Below, in pieces: positions 61,669-64,000 of a DNA stretch of 64,000 nucleotides. Each line of letters begins with the position of its first letter. Position 1 is the first letter of the stretch. The notes below the pieces were generated by a model. That model was given only the letters and a program-made list of their open reading frames with translations, ran no database searches and was not told where the DNA came from. This stretch comes from Methanoplanus endosymbiosus (GTDB lineage Archaea; Halobacteriota; Methanomicrobia; Methanomicrobiales; Methanomicrobiaceae). A program made the translations under genes and the position numbers. The DNA lies in assembly GCF_024662215.1 (NCBI RefSeq), contig NZ_CP096115.1:1798001-1862000 (forward strand). The letters are read 5' to 3'.

Positions 61669-63738
61669 ATGAATGGGCATCTGTTATCCGAACCGGAATG
61701 TTATGATCTCCTGAACCGTTATGATATCCGGGTTCCGGATTACTGTCTGTCAGAATCTGTTGGTGAGGCCCTCTCTTCTGCTGAAAAAATAGGCTATCCT
61801 GTCGTTTTAAAGATTGTATCGCCCGATATTTCACATAAGAGTGATGTCGGCGGGGTGGTTACCGGAATTTCCTCTCCGGAAGAACTTGAATCTGAATATG
61901 AGAGCCTCCTGATTCGTATAAATAAGAGGATTCCTGATGCTGAAATTTCAGGTGTGCTGGTATCTGAGCATGTGGAAGAAGGGCCTGAGGTTATCATCGG
62001 TGGTAAGCTGGACTCTGTATTTGGCAGGGTGATCACCTTCGGGACTGGCGGGACACTTGTTGAGCTTATAAAGGACATCTCAGTCCGTCTTCTTCCGGTT
62101 GACAGAACCGGGATATCTGAGATGATCGATAAGACTAAGATCTCTGCCATTATCGGGGGATACAGGGGCGGTGAGGAGTATGACCGCTCTGCACTTGAGG
62201 AGATAATTGCTGATGCCGCCCGCATGTTTCTTGAAAATGAGGATATTATCTCCTTTGACATAAACCCGCTTATTCTCCATTCCAACGGGGCTGTTGCTGT
62301 GGATGCAAGGATAATTATCAGTGATGAAAAGATTCCGGCTGACACTCCGGCTTCCACGCCACCCCTGTTGTCAGCTCCTGAAAAATTTACCTCACCACAG
62401 AGCATTGCTGTAATTGGAGCGTCCTCATCTCCGGGCAAGCTCGGATATTACCTCATGCACAATCTTCTCCCGTTCTCAGGTGATATTTACCCTGTAAACC
62501 CCAGAGGCGGCTCAATACTTGGCAAAGAGGTATTTAAAAACATCTCTGATATTCCCGTTATCCCTGACTGGGCAGTGATAGTGGTTCCTGCAAAGTCTGT
62601 CCCTCAGGTTATGAGGGATGCAGGGGAGAAGGGAATAAAATCAGCAGTGATAATCTCTGCCGGTTTTAAAGAGGCCGGATATGAGGGCGCAAAGCTTGAA
62701 GAGGAAGTTGTCAGTATTGCAAAAGAATATGGCATCAGGTTTGCCGGACCAAACTGCCTCGGCATAATGCTTCCGTATGAAGGAATAAATGCAACCTTTG
62801 GCCAGAAGATGCCAAAACCAGGGCCTGTTGCATTCATATCCCAGAGCGGCGCGATAATTACGGCGGCAGCAGACAGGGGAATTGTCGGTAATACGGGGCT
62901 TTCAACCGTAATTTCGGTTGGAAACCAGGCAGATCTTAATTTTTCCGATTATCTTGGGATGCTTCTTAAAGACTGCAGAACAAAGGCGGCCGTATTCTAT
63001 ATTGAAGGGCTTAAGCCGGGGCGTGAATTTACAGAGATGGCAGGGAAGCATGCAAAAGAGCTGCCTGTAATTGTACTTAAGGCCGGAAAGACAGAGATGG
63101 CAAAGAAGGCGGCAATGTCACATACCGGCTCGCTGGCAGGCAGTTATGAGATCTATAAGGAAGCGTTCAGGGAGGCCGGTATAATAAATGCCTTCTCACT
63201 CAGCAGCGCTTTCTCTGTGGCAGGACTTCTGGCATCTGAAGGATGGCCCAAAGGCAGGAGGGCGGTTGTTGTTACGAGCGGTGGCGGTTTTGCAGTACTC
63301 TCAGCCGATTTTGCGGGTGAAAACGGTATAACACTGATCCCCCTTCCGGAGAGGATGAAAGAAGAGCTTGACAAATTTATGCCTGAAGGCTGGAGCGGAC
63401 AAAATCCGGTGGACATCATAGGGGATGCCGGAGCTGAGAGATATGCAAGGGCACTTGATATTCTCATCAGGTACCAGGACTTCTGGGACATAGCCTTTGT
63501 TGCTGCGTCTCCTGTAACCTCCATTGACCCTATAAAGCTTGCAAAGGAGATTGTCCGGTTCTCAAAACAGACCGGCAAGATGGTTGTCGGATGTATGATC
63601 AGCGGTGAGAGTATGCAGCCCGGAATCAGTATCCTGAATGAGAATCATATTCCAAACTTCGCTGAGCTGTATGATGCTTTTAAAGCGGTAGGGCTTGCAC
63701 TTGAGGCAGGGGAAGGTGCGGGTATCTTTGATGAATAA
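61669..63738 (+). CDS. ADP-forming acyl-CoA (acetate/aryl acid) synthetase, beta-alpha fused
   Basis: A 689-residue single-chain NDP-forming acyl-CoA synthetase, which interconverts acyl-CoA, ADP and phosphate with acid, CoA and ATP. Residues 1-225 are the ATP-grasp (beta) part with IGYPVVLKIVSPDISHKSDV and GTGGTLVELIKD; residues about 240-365 are the CoA-binding Rossmann domain (SIAVIGASSSPGKLGYYL), and the rest is the ligase domain with GPNCLGIM, ISQSGAI and the phospho-histidine motif MSHTGSLAG (about 485). The beta part comes first, the reverse of the order in many fused family members. The iorA start 136 bases downstream supports a role in aryl-acid metabolism. Confidence 0.92.
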   Translation: MNGHLLSEPECYDLLNRYDIRVPDYCLSESVGEALSSAEKIGYPVVLKIVSPDISHKSDVGGVVTGISSPEELESEYESLLIRINKRIPDAEISGVLVSEHVEEGPEVIIGGKLDSVFGRVITFGTGGTLVELIKDISVRLLPVDRTGISEMIDKTKISAIIGGYRGGEEYDRSALEEIIADAARMFLENEDIISFDINPLILHSNGAVAVDARIIISDEKIPADTPASTPPLLSAPEKFTSPQSIAVIGASSSPGKLGYYLMHNLLPFSGDIYPVNPRGGSILGKEVFKNISDIPVIPDWAVIVVPAKSVPQVMRDAGEKGIKSAVIISAGFKEAGYEGAKLEEEVVSIAKEYGIRFAGPNCLGIMLPYEGINATFGQKMPKPGPVAFISQSGAIITAAADRGIVGNTGLSTVISVGNQADLNFSDYLGMLLKDCRTKAAVFYIEGLKPGREFTEMAGKHAKELPVIVLKAGKTEMAKKAAMSHTGSLAGSYEIYKEAFREAGIINAFSLSSAFSVAGLLASEGWPKGRRAVVVTSGGGFAVLSADFAGENGITLIPLPERMKEELDKFMPEGWSGQNPVDIIGDAGAERYARALDILIRYQDFWDIAFVAASPVTSIDPIKLAKEIVRFSKQTGKMVVGCMISGESMQPGISILNENHIPNFAELYDAFKAVGLALEAGEGAGIFDE

Positions 63739-63874
63739 ATAATTCCGGGATTTTCTCTATTTCCTGGTCATGTTAACCAAAATTCCGGCCTGGATCTCCC
63801 TCTCTGAAATATCCGGATATTTTCCGTCATATTAAATGCCACCCGGATACAGACATTATCAACAGGTTTGAAAT

Positions 63875-64000
63875 ATGTCTGAAAGATATTTGCTTGGAAA
63901 TGAGGCTATAGGTCGTGCATGCCTTGAGGCAAACCTCGATTTCGCAAGCGGTTATCCGGGAACCCCGTCTTCTGAGATAGTGGATTTTTTACGATACCAA
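63875..64000 (+). CDS. iorA: Indolepyruvate:ferredoxin oxidoreductase alpha subunit, 3'-truncated by window edge
   Basis: Only 42 residues are inside the window. MSERYLLGNEAIGRACLEAN followed by DFASGYPGTPSSEIVDFL matches the beginning of IorA, including the conserved GYPGTPSSE turn of its pyruvate:ferredoxin oxidoreductase-like domain. IorA with IorB oxidises aryl pyruvates to aryl-CoA with ferredoxin; methanogens can run it in reverse to make aromatic amino acids from aryl acids. It lies downstream of an ADP-forming acyl-CoA synthetase on the same strand, which would supply or use the aryl-CoA. Confidence 0.9.
   Translation, partial: MSERYLLGNEAIGRACLEANLDFASGYPGTPSSEIVDFLRYQ

Overview
The window is a stretch of euryarchaeal chromosome, most likely from a methanogen of the order Methanomicrobiales (Methanoplanus/Methanolacinia-like; this placement is inference). 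The evidence is an archaeal replication set (Hel308, Orc1/Cdc6, DNA polymerase D small subunit), a KEOPS subunit, an archaeosortase A, the archaeal aromatic pathway entry (ADTH synthase plus 3-dehydroquinate synthase II), an FmdE-domain protein, an archaeal type IV pilin and an indolepyruvate:ferredoxin oxidoreductase. DNA is moderately AT-rich, with much more AT-rich islands around the transposases, the origin and the glycosylation cluster.

Layout. 1-4.2 kb: KH-domain protein, hel308 and a cgi121 gene with a large insertion. 4.2-7.9 kb: a probable replication origin made of AT-rich DNA, a nested 20/60-bp repeat array and origin-recognition-box-like motifs, split by a complete IS66-type element; orc1/cdc6 follows. 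9.4-16.3 kb: Lrp regulator, aminotransferase, PLP synthase (pdxS-pdxT), purA, a Trm112-like protein and cbiB. 16.3-20.8 kb: archaeosortase A, two HisKA_2-type histidine kinases and a receiver-only response regulator. 21-26 kb: a tnpB element next to an ArsR regulator and an iron/cobalamin-type ABC transporter. 26-36 kb: DUF5320, TrmO, FmdE-like protein, a surface-glycan cluster, cyclophilin and DP1. 36-37.3 kb: an ISH3-like transposase. 39.2-47.2 kb: a tight eight-gene operon for chorismate, phenylalanine and tyrosine synthesis. 47-55 kb: pilin, NCS2 permease, small membrane proteins, a GNAT acetyltransferase, a large SLOG/SLATT-like membrane protein preceded by two tnpB-type hairpins, and an MtaB-like methylthiotransferase. 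55.8-64 kb: tRNA-Ile(GAT), sbcD-sbcC, a DUF504 protein, an ADP-forming acyl-CoA synthetase and the start of iorA.

How genes work together. The origin, Orc1/Cdc6, Hel308 and DP1 serve replication and fork repair; SbcCD adds a bacterial-type nuclease. The aromatic operon covers the path from ADTH to chorismate and prephenate except for 3-dehydroquinate dehydratase, which is not in the window. The acyl-CoA synthetase/IOR pair at the right edge could interconvert aryl acids and aryl pyruvates, a known methanogen route to the same amino acids. Cgi121, TrmO and MtaB all concern position 37 of ANN-decoding tRNAs.

Most notable: the origin interrupted by an IS66 element with an exact 8-bp target duplication between two 20-bp repeat units; an AroK-AroE fusion whose only plausible start is an AUU codon after a perfect Shine-Dalgarno; a family of four hairpins with an identical TCTTTAG loop linking tnpB to the 5' leader of the SLOG/SLATT-like gene; and a Cgi121 with about 145 inserted residues. 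Everything was read by eye; no searches or alignments were run.
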